A stretch of 64,000 nucleotides of DNA from Ardenticatena sp. (GCA_015487975.1 WFOS01000046.1:47129-111128); one strand, 5' to 3'. Shown: positions 25,428 to 36,332, counted from the first letter of the stretch. Made by a program: numbers and translations. Notes: generated by a model not told the origin, from the sequence alone.

Positions 25428-26348
25428 TCAGGCTTCGTCGAGTTCGGTTTCGGGATTGAGCACCAAAACGGGGGCTTTGCCACCCCGTACCACACGGTCG
25501 GTCACGCTCCCCAAAATGGCACGTGCCAGCCCGCTTCGGGCATGGGTTGTCATCACCACCAGGTCGATGTTCGCTTCCTCTTCATACTGCAAAATGGCCT
25601 CGGCGATGGGTTCGGTGCGCAGAGCGCTCTGCACGGAGAAGCCTTCTTCACGCAATTGCGCCGCTACACGTTCCAGGTACCGTTCCCCTTCTTCGCGGAT
25701 GGTGGCCCAATAGGCTGCTTCGACGGGACCCGCTTCCAGGCCGGCCAGTCCCGACACGGGCAGTGAAAGCACGTGCAGTAAATGCAGTTCAGCCTCGTAG
25801 AGACGGGCAAACACTTGCGCGTATGACAGGGCACGTTCGGCCAAGTCGCTGCCATCTAGCGGAACGAGCAGGCGGTGCAGGTGGCGTGGTTCCAAGGTTT
25901 CCGTCATCTTGTGCGGTCGTACCAGTAAGACGGGACGGTGTGTCAGGCGTATCACCCGGTCGGCGACACTGCCCAATGCCCATCGTGCGAGGCCTGTGCG
26001 CCCATGCGTCGCCATGACGACGACAAACACATGGCGCTCGTCGGCAACCTTGGCGATGGTTTCGCCAGGTGAACCTTCTTCCACCAGCGTCTCGACATCG
26101 ACCCCAAACACTTTCACACGTTGTGCCACGCCATCCAAATACGAGTGGCCGCTTTCGCGCAAGAGTGTGATTTGCTCGTCCAGCGCCAGGGTTTCGCCAG
26201 TAGGCAGGGGAATGACTTCGACGGCTGGAAGTGGTGTTACGTGCAACAACAGAAGCGGGCGGCTGCTCTTCTGCGCCAGCGAAATGGCCAGCGGGAGAGC
26301 CTGTTCAGCCAAGTCAGAACCGTCCAGCGGAACGAGGATGGGCGTCAT
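25428..26348 (-). CDS. Tandem universal stress protein (two Usp domains)
   Basis: A 306-residue fusion of two UspA domains (about 1-145 and 158-303). Each opens with ILVPLDGSDLAE or LLVPLDGSDLAE and ends with the ATP-binding G-x2-G-x9-G-S motif (GRTGLARWALGS, and ARSGLARAILGS where the first G is Ala-Arg). The first domain therefore looks ATP-competent and the second slightly changed. Usp proteins help survive starvation and stress. AAGGAGGTCTGGC fixes the ATG. It converges on the preceding gene with two bases between the stops, and no terminator hairpin is seen there. Confidence 0.92.
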   Translation of the reverse strand: MTPILVPLDGSDLAEQALPLAISLAQKSSRPLLLLHVTPLPAVEVIPLPTGETLALDEQITLLRESGHSYLDGVAQRVKVFGVDVETLVEEGSPGETIAKVADERHVFVVVMATHGRTGLARWALGSVADRVIRLTHRPVLLVRPHKMTETLEPRHLHRLLVPLDGSDLAERALSYAQVFARLYEAELHLLHVLSLPVSGLAGLEAGPVEAAYWATIREEGERYLERVAAQLREEGFSVQSALRTEPIAEAILQYEEEANIDLVVMTTHARSGLARAILGSVTDRVVRGGKAPVLVLNPETELDEA

Positions 26349-26440
26349 GCCAGACCTCCTTGTTGGTTCGTTGCTGTGCGTCTGTGCTGAGTGTAGCATG
26401 AGTTTTCAGGGTATGCGAGTGTCGCATGTCATGTTGGCTT

Positions 26441-26468
26441 TTGACGACGGGGGGGAGCATTCTATACT
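26441..26468 (+). promoter_or_regulatory. Promoter implying a leaderless transcript
   Basis: TTGACG, 16 bases (with a run of G), TATACT. The ATG lies 8 bases after the -10 box, so transcription would begin at or next to the start codon. Confidence 0.65.
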
Positions 26469-26475
26469 TGCCGCC

Positions 26476-28167
26476 ATGAATACACGACACCTGTTGTTTC
26501 TTCTCGTCCTTATCCTGTGGCCTCAGACAGCGCACGCCGACGATAGTGGGTGGTTGGTGGTCACGCGTCGCCTGAATGGGCAGGATGATGTCTGGGCACA
26601 GCCCGCCGATGGTGGGGCATGGGTCCGTTTAACCGCAACCCCCGACGATGAACGCGACCCCGTCTGGTCGCCCGATGGCACGCGGCTGGCGTATGCTGCC
26701 CGTCGCAATCGCAACTGGGATGTCTATGTGCTGGATTTGCGCGATGGCCGCGAAACGCGCCTGACGACCGACCCACACTATGATGGTGAACCTGCCTGGT
26801 CGCCCGACGGCACGCGGCTGGCATTCGTTTCACAACGCGCGGGCGACCTGGATGTTTTCTTGCTGGATATGCGCGATGGCACCCTCACCAACCTGACCGC
26901 CGATTCACCCGCGCATGAATTTTCGCCCACCTGGTCACCCGACGGGCGCACGCTGGCATTCATCACCACGCGCAATGGTACAGGCGACCTGGTTGCGCTC
27001 GACCTGGCAAGCGGCGAGCTGACCCCGCTCCTGGTCAACGAGGGGGAAGAACGCCATCCGCACTATCTGCCCGATGGCCGTCTGGTGTTGCAGCGCACCG
27101 TGGCATATGCCACACAGGTGGGCGTCTGGTCACCTGAAACCGCAACCTGGCATCCTCTCAGCCTGACCGCGACCGCGCTGGAACCTGCGGTCTCGCCTGA
27201 TGGGCGCGAAGTGCGCTGGCTCGAACCGCGTGATGAAACGACCACGCTGTTGCAGGCGCGCGATGTGGAAGGGCGTACATGGCCTGAACGCCGCTCGGCA
27301 CCGTTTTCGGAAACGGTGCGTGGCCTGGCGTGGGGCACCCCCGATGATGCGCTGGTGGAGGCATTCGCCAAAACGGTGCCAACCGAGACACGCGCGCCCT
27401 CTCGCACTGCCGAGCGCCCCGCTTCGATTGTCGAACTCCCTGAATTTTCGCTGGGGATCCCCTATTCAACTGTGCGGCTGAACAGCAAAGTGGCTCAAAG
27501 TTTTCGCCGCTTGCGCGAGCGTGTGTTGAACGCCAGCGGCGTTGATTTTCTTGTTGACATCAGCGATGCGCTGCGACCACTCGATCTCGAAACCAGTGAC
27601 AGCGACTATCTTTCGTGGCACAAAGCGGGGCGTGCGGTGGATACGTTGTGGGACTTGGGGTGGTACGGGCGCTACGCCTGGCTTGAAGTCGTTCGCGAAG
27701 ACCGCAACGGAGAAGTCTTCTGGCGGTTGTGGGTGCGGTGCCGCGTGCAGGACGGTTCGTGTGGCGAGCCGTTGACGGAGCAGCCATGGGATTTCAGCTA
27801 CGCCGCGCGGTGGGAACGCTTCCCGGGTGAAGGAGGGGGGCCCCGTGGGTTTCTAGATGGCTACTATGTCGATTTTACCACGCTGGCGCATGATGAAGGC
27901 TGGTTGCGTATTTCTTCTTACGAACATTCCGATTTCGACTGGCGTACCGACAAAAATGCACTCGAATATTGGCATTATCAACGCACCGATGGCTTGACAT
28001 GGTGGGAAGCCATGCGGGAACTGCATACGCCCGAAGAGCTGCAACGCTGGTTCAACTGGCAGACCATCGAAGAACATGGCATTCCACTCTGGTATGCCCG
28101 TGCCAAAGGTCTGCCCGTGCCAACCGAGATGCAACACCTCTCGACCTGGTATGTCCTCGACCGCTAA
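26476..28167 (+). CDS. Exported TolB-like beta-propeller protein
   Basis: A 563-residue protein with a signal peptide (RHLLFLLVLILWPQTAHA, cleavage near 22). Residues ~25-290 hold PD40/WD40-like blades with repeated WSPDGTRLAY, WSPDGTRLAF and WSPDGRTLAF. The C-terminal ~250 residues are a different domain rich in Trp and Tyr (DFLVDISDALRPLD, WHYQRTDGLTWWEAM) that I do not recognise. The propeller suggests binding of protein or glycan outside the membrane. The start at 26476 has no ribosome site and sits right after a -10 box, so it is probably translated leaderless. It is followed 14 bases later by a glycosyltransferase. Confidence 0.82.
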   Translation: MNTRHLLFLLVLILWPQTAHADDSGWLVVTRRLNGQDDVWAQPADGGAWVRLTATPDDERDPVWSPDGTRLAYAARRNRNWDVYVLDLRDGRETRLTTDPHYDGEPAWSPDGTRLAFVSQRAGDLDVFLLDMRDGTLTNLTADSPAHEFSPTWSPDGRTLAFITTRNGTGDLVALDLASGELTPLLVNEGEERHPHYLPDGRLVLQRTVAYATQVGVWSPETATWHPLSLTATALEPAVSPDGREVRWLEPRDETTTLLQARDVEGRTWPERRSAPFSETVRGLAWGTPDDALVEAFAKTVPTETRAPSRTAERPASIVELPEFSLGIPYSTVRLNSKVAQSFRRLRERVLNASGVDFLVDISDALRPLDLETSDSDYLSWHKAGRAVDTLWDLGWYGRYAWLEVVREDRNGEVFWRLWVRCRVQDGSCGEPLTEQPWDFSYAARWERFPGEGGGPRGFLDGYYVDFTTLAHDEGWLRISSYEHSDFDWRTDKNALEYWHYQRTDGLTWWEAMRELHTPEELQRWFNWQTIEEHGIPLWYARAKGLPVPTEMQHLSTWYVLDR

Positions 28168-28181
28168 GTGATGGAGGATTC

Positions 28182-29933
28182 ATGACAGCGACATTCGACC
28201 TTGTTGTACACGCCACCCACGAAGCTGGCATCAAAGTAGGGGGAATTGGGGCGGTGCTCGATGGCCTCTTGCGTGAACCAGCGTACAACGCAGCGGTAGC
28301 GCGCACTCTATTGGTTGGGCCTTTCAACCGTGACCATGCCACGGAGATGGAGCGCCTGTTTGCGCCGCGCAACAAGTTGCGTGTGCGCTATTTCAGCACA
28401 GCCGGCATCTACGATGTCCCAGAGACGCTTGCGCAGGCGCTGACCGAAATTGAAATGACGTTTCAGGTTGCGCTGCTCTATGGCACACGCCGCTTTGGTG
28501 TGTACGAGCATGAAATCGTGCTGGTGGACGCACGGCACGTGCGCGATGATGTCGTGCGTGAGTACAAATACCATTTGTGGGAACGCTACGGCATTGACAG
28601 TTATCGGTACGAGCAGAACCCGGAATACGAAACGTTTGTGCGTGCGGCTGAACCATCGCTGGCGGCGGTGCAGGCGATCGTGGGGCAGATACCGCCGCGC
28701 GCGGTCATCATTGCACATGAATGGTTGGGATTGCCTTTCGTGTTCAGCCTGCAACGTCACCACCCTGGTAAAGGCAAAACCGTCTTCTACGCGCATGAAG
28801 TGGCCACCGTGCGCCCGTTGGTGGAGAACCACCCTGGCCACGATACGCGCTTTTACAACGTTATGTACGCCGCTCGCGACCGTGGGCTTTTCCTGCCAGA
28901 TGTGTTTGGCGACCAATCACACGCCTTCAAACATGCATTGTTGATGGCGGCTGCTTCGCTTGACGGTTTTTTTGCTGTGGGCGACCTGGTAGTGGACGAA
29001 TTGCGGTTTCTGTCGCCCCATTTTGCACAACGTTGCATTGATCTGGTCTATAACGGCGTCCCCTCGCAACGTATCTCGCTCGATGAGCGGCAGGTAAGCA
29101 CCGAGCGGTTGCGCACCTACGCACAAAATCTGCTTGGTTTTCGCCCCACCTGGGTGTTCAGCCACGTGACGCGCATGGTCGTCAGCAAAGCCCTCTGGCG
29201 CGATATTCGCGTGATGGCGTTCCTCGATGGCATGTTAGCAGCACGCGGTGAACGTGCGGTGCTCTTCACCCTCAGCTCGGCCATCCCCACTGGGCGACGC
29301 GCCGAAGATGTTTGGCGGTGGGAAGCCGAATATGGCTGGCCGGTCTATCATCGTGCCGACAATGGCGACCTCGTGGGGCTGGAAGTGGACTATTACCGCG
29401 CCATCCAGGCGTTCAACCAGCAGGCGCAGGCCACACGCATTGTGCTGGTCAACCAGTTTGGGTGGGATCGTGAGCGTTGTGGGCGCCGTATGCCGCCCGA
29501 CATGCAATTTGCCGATTTGCGGCAAGGCACACATCTGGAATTCGGGCAATCCATTTACGAACCGTTTGGTATTGCACAGGTCGAACCCCTCACAGCGGGA
29601 GCGCTTTGTTGTGTCAGCAACGTGTGCGGCTGTGTGGGATTCGTACACAAAGCCGGAGGAGATAGTGTGGCAAACGTCGTCGTCGCCGACTATGTCACCC
29701 CTGTGGCGGCGTTGCATCTGGACATTCCACATTTGCTGGCGATCGGTCAACAAACGCGCGATATGATCGAAGCGGCAACCGCACGCAAAGTCGCGATGGC
29801 CCTTGCCGAACGTTTACCCCGCACACCCGAAGCGGCACACCTCGGCCTCGAAACCGGGTTTGCCCTGGCGCAGCGCATGTCATGGGATGTGGTAGTGCGT
29901 GACTATCTCATCCCGGCAATGGCGGCGCTCTAA
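28182..29933 (+). CDS. Starch/glycogen-synthase-like glycosyltransferase
   Basis: A 583-residue GT-B protein. The N-terminus HATHEAGIKVGGIGAVLDGL mirrors the KxGGLxDV nucleotide-sugar loop of GT5/GT3 synthases; IIAHEWLGLPFVFSLQ corresponds to the HDWH-type acceptor-site segment. The C-terminal half has SIYEPFGIAQVEPLTAGALC, the E-x7-E-like donor motif. A long middle part (about residues 120-330) does not match standard GlgA from memory. Donor and product are not deducible. It follows the propeller gene with 14 bases between them (GGAGG site), so the two are probably co-expressed. Confidence 0.78.
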   Translation: MTATFDLVVHATHEAGIKVGGIGAVLDGLLREPAYNAAVARTLLVGPFNRDHATEMERLFAPRNKLRVRYFSTAGIYDVPETLAQALTEIEMTFQVALLYGTRRFGVYEHEIVLVDARHVRDDVVREYKYHLWERYGIDSYRYEQNPEYETFVRAAEPSLAAVQAIVGQIPPRAVIIAHEWLGLPFVFSLQRHHPGKGKTVFYAHEVATVRPLVENHPGHDTRFYNVMYAARDRGLFLPDVFGDQSHAFKHALLMAAASLDGFFAVGDLVVDELRFLSPHFAQRCIDLVYNGVPSQRISLDERQVSTERLRTYAQNLLGFRPTWVFSHVTRMVVSKALWRDIRVMAFLDGMLAARGERAVLFTLSSAIPTGRRAEDVWRWEAEYGWPVYHRADNGDLVGLEVDYYRAIQAFNQQAQATRIVLVNQFGWDRERCGRRMPPDMQFADLRQGTHLEFGQSIYEPFGIAQVEPLTAGALCCVSNVCGCVGFVHKAGGDSVANVVVADYVTPVAALHLDIPHLLAIGQQTRDMIEAATARKVAMALAERLPRTPEAAHLGLETGFALAQRMSWDVVVRDYLIPAMAAL

Positions 29934-29947
29934 CCAAATGTCGGCTC

Positions 29948-29978
29948 CGACAAGCCCCTACCACGGGGCTTTTTGTCG
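29948..29978 (+). terminator. Intrinsic terminator
   Basis: Stem AAGCCCC/GGGGCTT followed by TTTT, extended by CGACA/TGTCG outside. Confidence 0.85.
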
Positions 29979-30064
29979 ATGTGCAGGCTGACGACCTTCG
30001 TTTCCAATACTTTTCTAGCATCTTGCTTATGGATTTCTAACGCTGCTCACCTATTCGTAAAGGC

Positions 30065-30090
30065 GGATTTGTCAAAGCATGACAAAATCC
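30065..30090. promoter_or_regulatory. Inverted repeat upstream of hsp20
   Basis: GGATTTGTCA-AAGCA-TGACAAAATCC: 10-11-base arms with one bulge, ending 9 bases before the ribosome site. It does not match CIRCE. It is a candidate repressor site or RNA structure. Confidence 0.45.
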
Positions 30091-30112
30091 TCGACGAATG
30101 GAGGTGAGGCCT

Positions 30113-30553
30113 ATGCTGACGCGCTGGGACCCGTTCCGCGAAATGCTGAGCATTCGCGATGCGATGGATCGCCTGTTCGAAGAATCGTTCCTGCGACCGG
30201 CATGGCTGACGGCTGGTGAAGATACCTTCGCATCGATGCCCATCAACCTGTACGAAACGGACAAGGAACTGGTGCTCGAAGCGACGCTGCCTGGCTTCTC
30301 GCCTGAGGACGTGGACATCGAAGTTCAGAACAACACAGTGGTGATTCGCGCCGAACACACCGAAGAACGCGAAGAAAAGGAACGCGATTACCACATCCGT
30401 GAACGCCGCTATGGCAAGTTCTATCGCCAGGTGGCGCTGCCTGTGGACGTCAACACCGACAAAGCACAGGCTGAATTCAAGAACGGCGTGGTGGTCGTCC
30501 GCTTCCCGAAGGCTGAGCAAGCCAAGCCGCGCAAGATCAAAATCAAGAAGTAA
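30113..30553 (+). CDS. Hsp20 small heat-shock protein
   Basis: A 146-residue alpha-crystallin-type chaperone that holds unfolding proteins. The N-terminus LTRWDPFREMLSIRDAMDRLF is typical; the core runs from MPINLYETDKELVLEATLPG to KNGVVVVRFPKAE, including the GFSPEDVDIEV strand. The tail AKPRKIKIKK carries the I-x-I motif that docks in the oligomer. ATG at 30113 follows GGAGGTGAGG. An inverted repeat just upstream may be its operator. It ends at a strong terminator. Confidence 0.94.
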   Translation: MLTRWDPFREMLSIRDAMDRLFEESFLRPAWLTAGEDTFASMPINLYETDKELVLEATLPGFSPEDVDIEVQNNTVVIRAEHTEEREEKERDYHIRERRYGKFYRQVALPVDVNTDKAQAEFKNGVVVVRFPKAEQAKPRKIKIKK

Positions 30554-30577
30554 TGCACCAGCCTGAAACACCTCCGG

Positions 30578-30616
30578 CAACGCGGGACGTTTACGCAACG
30601 TCCCGCGTTGTTTTTC
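30578..30616 (+). terminator. Intrinsic terminator after hsp20
   Basis: A 14-bp perfect stem CAACGCGGGACGTT/AACGTCCCGCGTTG and TTTTT. Confidence 0.93.
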
Positions 30617-30654
30617 CAGCAGAAGCAGCATGTGATGAGCAGAAGGAGCGAACG

Positions 30655-31011
30655 ATGGCTGACAAACGATTGCCGCGTGAAGAATGGACAACGGTGTTGG
30701 CTCGCCTGAGTGAGGAAAACGCCGGGCGGCCGGTTGACCTGCGTGTGGTCAACGAGGCGTTGGGCGATCAGGCGCTGGCCGAAAACGAACCATTGGTGGC
30801 CATCGATGCCGACCTCGAAGATGGAATCGACGATGCCATCGTCATCACTGTCGGGCGCGAGGATGATATTTTGGGGCACACGGTCAACGATCCCGTGAGC
30901 ATCTGGTTGCGCTACGATGATCAGGGACGTTTGCTCGACATCGACATCGAATCGCGCGAAGAAGGGCGCACGCTGGTGGCATTCAAAGACGTGCCGCGCG
31001 TTGTGGCGTAA
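30655..31011 (+). CDS. DUF5335 family protein
   Basis: A 118-residue acidic soluble protein with LPREEWTTVLARLSEENAGRP at the start, a beta strand series (PLVAIDADLEDGIDDAIVIT) and DPVSIWLRYDDQGRLLDIDIE. It resembles the DUF5335 family by memory; no function is known. AGAAGGAGCG precedes the ATG. It sits between two strong terminators as a single gene, though short read-through from hsp20 is possible. Confidence 0.75.
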   Translation: MADKRLPREEWTTVLARLSEENAGRPVDLRVVNEALGDQALAENEPLVAIDADLEDGIDDAIVITVGREDDILGHTVNDPVSIWLRYDDQGRLLDIDIESREEGRTLVAFKDVPRVVA

Positions 31012-31031
31012 GGAGAAGCTGCGCTCAGCAC

Positions 31032-31071
31032 AAACCCTTCGTGTCTGAATGACACGAAGGGTTTGTCTTTT
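31032..31071 (+). terminator. Intrinsic terminator after the DUF5335 gene
   Basis: A 14-bp perfect stem AAACCCTTCGTGTC/GACACGAAGGGTTT then GTCTTTT. Confidence 0.9.
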
Positions 31072-31127
31072 GGCATGAAGTGTGTTAGCATGCTCGCGCC
31101 TGACCAACAAACACAAAGGGGGCACAT

Positions 31128-32675
31128 ATGTTTGCGCCATTGACCGAAAGCATTTTGTACACCGACTTTTACCAGTTCACCATGGCGCAGGTCTACTATC
31201 GCTTGGGCATTCACGAGCGCCCGGCCTTGTTCGACCACTTCTTCCGCGAATATCCGATCTATGGCAGTCATCAAGCGGGTTTTGCCGTCAACGCGGGGCT
31301 GGAACCGTTTATCGAGTGGATGCGTCAGGCACGGGTTGAACCGGAGCACATTGAACTCCTGCGTGGCTTGAAAGGCCGCACCGGAAACCCCCTCTTCGAG
31401 GATGATTTTCTGACCTGGTTGGCACGTCATGGCACCTTCGAAAGCCTCACCATCCGCGCGGTTCCCGAAGGGCGCGTTGTGCACCCCAATACACCGCTGA
31501 CAGTCGTCGAAGGGCCACTTGCGATAGCGCAAATCCTCGAAACCGCGCTTCTCAACCAGCTCAACTATGCCACGTTGATTGCGACCAAAGCCGCACGGGT
31601 GCGCTACAGCGCCCAATCATCGCTCGTGCTCGAATTTGGGTTACGGCGTGCGCACGACCGTGGTGGTCATGCCGGAGCACGTGCCGCACTGATTGGCGGC
31701 GCTGATTTTACATCGAACGTGGCGATGTCTTTTGCGCTGGGGTTGCCACCCAAGGGTACACATGCCCACAGCATGGTACAGGTGGCCATGGCGTTGGGCA
31801 TGGGCGAACTGGGGGCATTCGAAGCCTATGCCGAGATGTATCCCGACGATTGCATTCTACTGGTGGATACGATTGATACCCTCGAAAGTGGCATTCCCAA
31901 CGCCATCGCAGTCTTCGAAACGTTGCGCCGTAAAGGGCATCGCCCGGTAGGCATTCGCCTCGATTCCGGCGATTTGGCCTATCTGAGCATTCAAGCCGCA
32001 CGTATGCTCGACGCGGCTGGGTTCGAGGATACGATTATCGTGTTGTCCAGCGAGCTTGATGAACTGGTCATCTGGCAAATCATCACCCAAATTCAAGAAG
32101 AAGCACCGCGTTATGGCGTGGACCCCGACGCACTGATCAAACGTCTCACCTTCGGCGTAGGCACGCGGCTCATCACCTCATGGGGCGATCCTGCATTGGG
32201 TGGGGTGTACAAACTGGTGGCCATTCAGGATGAAGGCGAGTGGGTGCCCGCCATCAAAATTTCCGAATCGCGCCTCAAAACCCCCAATCCGGGGCGCAAG
32301 CGGCTTTGGCGGCTCTACGATGCGCGTGGCAAAGCCACCGCCGACCTCATGGGGCTGGATGACGAAGACATTGCCAGCATGGAACCCATCATTCTGCGCC
32401 ACCCTGCCGATGGTACAAAATGGCGCAGCTTGCCCCGCGAGGGCACTTCGTGGGAAGAACTGCACGTCACCGTGCTCGACCAGGGGCGGCTCGTGTATGA
32501 ATTCCCATCACTTGAAGATATCCGCCAGCGTGTTCATGAAGATATCGAACGGCTCGATCCCGGTGTGCGACGTCTCGTCAACCCGCATGTGTACCACGTT
32601 TCGCTCACACCACGTCTCTGGAAGATGAAACGCGATTTGATTCGCCAGGCGCGTGGTGAACCTGAAACAGAATGA
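31128..32675 (+). CDS. pncB: Nicotinate phosphoribosyltransferase
   Basis: A 515-residue enzyme making nicotinate mononucleotide from nicotinate and PRPP for NAD salvage. It starts [19 protein letters not shown], the usual N-terminal signature. The active-site RRAHDRGG segment, GTHAHSMVQ with the phosphorylated His region, and [14 protein letters not shown] are present. [22 protein letters not shown] lies in the barrel. Slightly longer than the classic ~400-residue PncB, it belongs to the longer bacterial group. AAAGGGGG precedes the ATG. Single gene followed by a terminator. Confidence 0.94.
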   Translation: MFAPLTESILYTDFYQFTMAQVYYRLGIHERPALFDHFFREYPIYGSHQAGFAVNAGLEPFIEWMRQARVEPEHIELLRGLKGRTGNPLFEDDFLTWLARHGTFESLTIRAVPEGRVVHPNTPLTVVEGPLAIAQILETALLNQLNYATLIATKAARVRYSAQSSLVLEFGLRRAHDRGGHAGARAALIGGADFTSNVAMSFALGLPPKGTHAHSMVQVAMALGMGELGAFEAYAEMYPDDCILLVDTIDTLESGIPNAIAVFETLRRKGHRPVGIRLDSGDLAYLSIQAARMLDAAGFEDTIIVLSSELDELVIWQIITQIQEEAPRYGVDPDALIKRLTFGVGTRLITSWGDPALGGVYKLVAIQDEGEWVPAIKISESRLKTPNPGRKRLWRLYDARGKATADLMGLDDEDIASMEPIILRHPADGTKWRSLPREGTSWEELHVTVLDQGRLVYEFPSLEDIRQRVHEDIERLDPGVRRLVNPHVYHVSLTPRLWKMKRDLIRQARGEPETE

Positions 32676-32693
32676 CCATCGACTTCCTGGCCG

Positions 32694-32728
32694 GCCTGGC
32701 AGGCATCCGTGCCGTGCCAGGCTTTTTC
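32694..32728 (+). terminator. Intrinsic terminator after pncB
   Basis: Stem GCCTGGCA/TGCCAGGC followed by TTTTT. Confidence 0.82.
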
Positions 32729-32808
32729 GTTCGTACATGATCTGCTGGGCCAGATAGATGGGCCCTTGAACACAATCAAGCGCTTTTGGCCTCTGTGCTG
32801 CGTAAACG

Positions 32809-32837
32809 TTGGCTTTTCATTTGAAACTCGCTATAAT
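32809..32837 (+). promoter_or_regulatory. Promoter of the glycan cluster
   Basis: TTGGCT, 17 bases, perfect TATAAT, followed by a ~30-base leader to the GTG at 32872. Confidence 0.78.
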
Positions 32838-32871
32838 GGCGCGCGTCTGTGACAAAAGGAGCAAGCCGAAC

Positions 32872-33840
32872 GTGCGAGTCTTCATCACTGGAATCAGTGG
32901 ATTTGCTGGCAGTTTTCTGGCGGAGCACTTGCTGGCAAATGGGTATGATGTCTGGGGCCTGGTTCATCGCGGACCAGGCCATGTTGCGCATATTCAAGAC
33001 AAACTGACGCTGCGACAAGGCGATGTGACCAATTTCGAGCATGTGCAGGCGGTGTTGGATGAATGCCACCCAGCGCGTATCTATCATCTTGCAGCGCAGT
33101 CGTTTGTCCCCCGTTCGTGGGAAGACCCGTGGGGGACGCTTGAAAACAACATTCGTGGGCAATTGACGATTCTGGAAGCAGCGCGAAACTTGCAATTGTC
33201 AGCGCGGATTTTGGTCGTGGGGTCGAACGAAGCATATGGGCGCGTGCGCCTCGAAGAGCTGCCGGTGGCAGAAACAACACCATTTCGCCCGGTCAGCCCC
33301 TACGGCGTCAGCAAAGCGACGCAGGATTTGTTGGGCTACCAGTACTGGGCGAGCTATGGCCTGCATGTGGTGCGTGTGCGCCCGTTCAACCACATTGGCC
33401 CACGCCAGAGCGCCCGCTTTGTGGCTGCCGCCTTTGCCAGCCAACTCGCCGAAATCGAAGCTGGATTGCGTCCGCCTGTGCTCTACGTGGGCAATCTGGA
33501 CGCGAAGCGCGATTTCAGCGACGTGCGCGATGTCGTGCGGGCATACCACCTGGTGTTGGAACATGGCGAGCCGGGAGAAGCGTACAACGTTGGCAGTGGA
33601 GTCGCACGTTCGATACAGTCGCTGCTCGATACGCTGCTCGCGTTCACCACTGTTGATGTGCGTATCGAACGCGACCCGGCACGCATGCGCCCGTCGGATA
33701 TTCCCGAAGTACGTGCCGATACACGCAAGATTCGGGCGGCTACCGGATGGGCGCCATCTATTCCTTTTGAACAAAGCGTTCGCGATGTGTTCGACGACTG
33801 GCGTCAGCGCGTGCGGGCGCAGTTGCATTCTGAAAATTGA
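32872..33840 (+). CDS. rmd: NAD-dependent epimerase/dehydratase, GDP-4-keto-6-deoxymannose reductase type
   Basis: A 322-residue extended short-chain dehydrogenase. The NAD(P) loop is VFITGISGFAGSFLAEHLL at the N-terminus, the catalytic YGVSK is in PVSPYGVSKAT and the Ser region is VVGSNEAYG. It resembles Rmd, which reduces the product of Gmd to GDP-rhamnose. Gmd is the next gene, which supports the assignment. The GTG start was chosen because AAAGGAGC lies upstream and an ATG at 32836 overlaps the -10 box. It heads the glycan operon. Confidence 0.82.
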   Translation: MRVFITGISGFAGSFLAEHLLANGYDVWGLVHRGPGHVAHIQDKLTLRQGDVTNFEHVQAVLDECHPARIYHLAAQSFVPRSWEDPWGTLENNIRGQLTILEAARNLQLSARILVVGSNEAYGRVRLEELPVAETTPFRPVSPYGVSKATQDLLGYQYWASYGLHVVRVRPFNHIGPRQSARFVAAAFASQLAEIEAGLRPPVLYVGNLDAKRDFSDVRDVVRAYHLVLEHGEPGEAYNVGSGVARSIQSLLDTLLAFTTVDVRIERDPARMRPSDIPEVRADTRKIRAATGWAPSIPFEQSVRDVFDDWRQRVRAQLHSEN

Positions 33841-34896
<1,056 letters not shown>

Positions 34897-34899
34897 GCC

Positions 34900-36330
34900 A
34901 TGGCACACAAAATCAAGTTCGGGACGGATGGTTGGCGCGGTGTGATCGCTGAAGATTATACATTTGCGAACGTGCGCCGTGTGGCCCACGCGTTTGCCCA
35001 ATTCCTGAAAGAAGAAGGTGTCGCCGACCGTGGTGTTGTCGTCGGCTACGACCACCGCTTTCATGGCGAAAATTTTGCTGCTGCCGTTGCCGAAGTCATG
35101 GCCGCCAATGGGATTCACGTCTACCTGACGGCTGGCCCCATGCCCACGCCGGTCATCTCGCATGCCATTCTGGACATGGCGGCCGGTGGTGGCGTCAACA
35201 TTACCGCCAGCCATAACCCGCCCACCGATAGCGGCTTCAAAATTCGCGCCGATTATGGCGGTGCCGTGGCGAGCGAGAAACTGCCCGACGTGGAAAAACA
35301 TCTGCCCCCATCCGAAGATGATGTGTCGCGCATTGCGCTTGACGAGGCGGTTGCGCGTGGCCTGGTGGAATACATCGATCCGACCGAAACTTACATTGAA
35401 CGTGTGCGCCGTCTTGTCGATCTCGATGCCCTGAAAGAAGCCGACTTCGATGTCGTGGCCGACCCGATGTGGGGAGTGGGGGCTGGCTGGTTGCCGCGCT
35501 TGTTGGCTGGTGGGAAGGTGCGTATCACCGAAATTCACGACCACCGCAACCCCATCTTCCCCGAAATGAGCCGCCCGGAACCCATTCCCCCCAACATCGA
35601 TGTGCTGCGCGAACGTGTCCCCGCGCTCAATGCGGATGTGGGCATCGCCACCGACGGCGACGCCGACCGAGTTGGTATCGTTGCCGAAACCGGGCGCTTT
35701 GTGAATCAACTCGAAGTTTTCTCGTTGCTGGCCTACTACCTGCTGGAAGTGCGCGGCTGGCGTGGCCCTATCGTGAAGACGCTCAGTGCGTCTAGCATGT
35801 TGGAAAAACTGGGCGAGCTCTATGGTGTGCCGGTGTACGAAACGGGTGTCGGCTTCAAGTACGTTGCGCCCAAAATGCTTGAAACCGATGCCATCATTGG
35901 TGGGGAAGAAAGCGGCGGGTACGCCTTCCGTGGTCACTTGCCCGAACGCGATGGCATTCTCGCCGGGTTGATGTTCCTCGACCTGATGCGTCAGACAGGC
36001 AAATGCCCCACCGAATTGCTCGAAACACTCTTCGATCTGGTAGGCCCGCACTACTACGACCGCTGGGACGTGCGCTACCCTGCCGAACGCCGCGATGAAA
36101 TTCGCGCCAATGTGGCGAATGCTCGCCCCACCGAAATTGCTGGCTTCCCAGTGGAACGCATTGACACCACTGACGGGTGGAAGTTCTACTTGGGCAATGG
36201 GGGCGGCTGGCTGCTGATTCGGTTCAGTGGAACCGAACCGCTCATTCGTGTCTATACCGAAACCACGCACCAGGACAAAGTCGAAGACATTCTGCAAGCC
36301 GGGCTTGACCTGGCTGGTGTGGAGCGCTAG
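34900..36330 (+). CDS. Phosphoglucomutase/phosphomannomutase
   Basis: A 476-residue alpha-D-phosphohexomutase with all four active-site loops: phosphoserine loop [13 protein letters not shown], metal loop DGDADR, sugar-specificity loop GGEESGG and phosphate loop [10 protein letters not shown]. It interconverts hexose 6- and 1-phosphates; a role in making mannose-1-phosphate for GDP-mannose is inferred from the adjoining gmd. Glucose specificity cannot be excluded. AAGGAGTGAGCC precedes the ATG. The gene is 3 bases from gmd, so tightly linked. Confidence 0.93.
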   Translation: MAHKIKFGTDGWRGVIAEDYTFANVRRVAHAFAQFLKEEGVADRGVVVGYDHRFHGENFAAAVAEVMAANGIHVYLTAGPMPTPVISHAILDMAAGGGVNITASHNPPTDSGFKIRADYGGAVASEKLPDVEKHLPPSEDDVSRIALDEAVARGLVEYIDPTETYIERVRRLVDLDALKEADFDVVADPMWGVGAGWLPRLLAGGKVRITEIHDHRNPIFPEMSRPEPIPPNIDVLRERVPALNADVGIATDGDADRVGIVAETGRFVNQLEVFSLLAYYLLEVRGWRGPIVKTLSASSMLEKLGELYGVPVYETGVGFKYVAPKMLETDAIIGGEESGGYAFRGHLPERDGILAGLMFLDLMRQTGKCPTELLETLFDLVGPHYYDRWDVRYPAERRDEIRANVANARPTEIAGFPVERIDTTDGWKFYLGNGGGWLLIRFSGTEPLIRVYTETTHQDKVEDILQAGLDLAGVER

Positions 36331-36332
36331 CC

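Noticed and set aside
30065..30090. CIRCE element before hsp20
   Set aside because: Arms and spacing do not match TTAGCACTC-N9-GAGTGCTAA; kept only as an unidentified dyad.
32836..32871. Earlier ATG for the rmd-type gene
   Set aside because: It overlaps the TATAAT box, so it would not be in the transcript.
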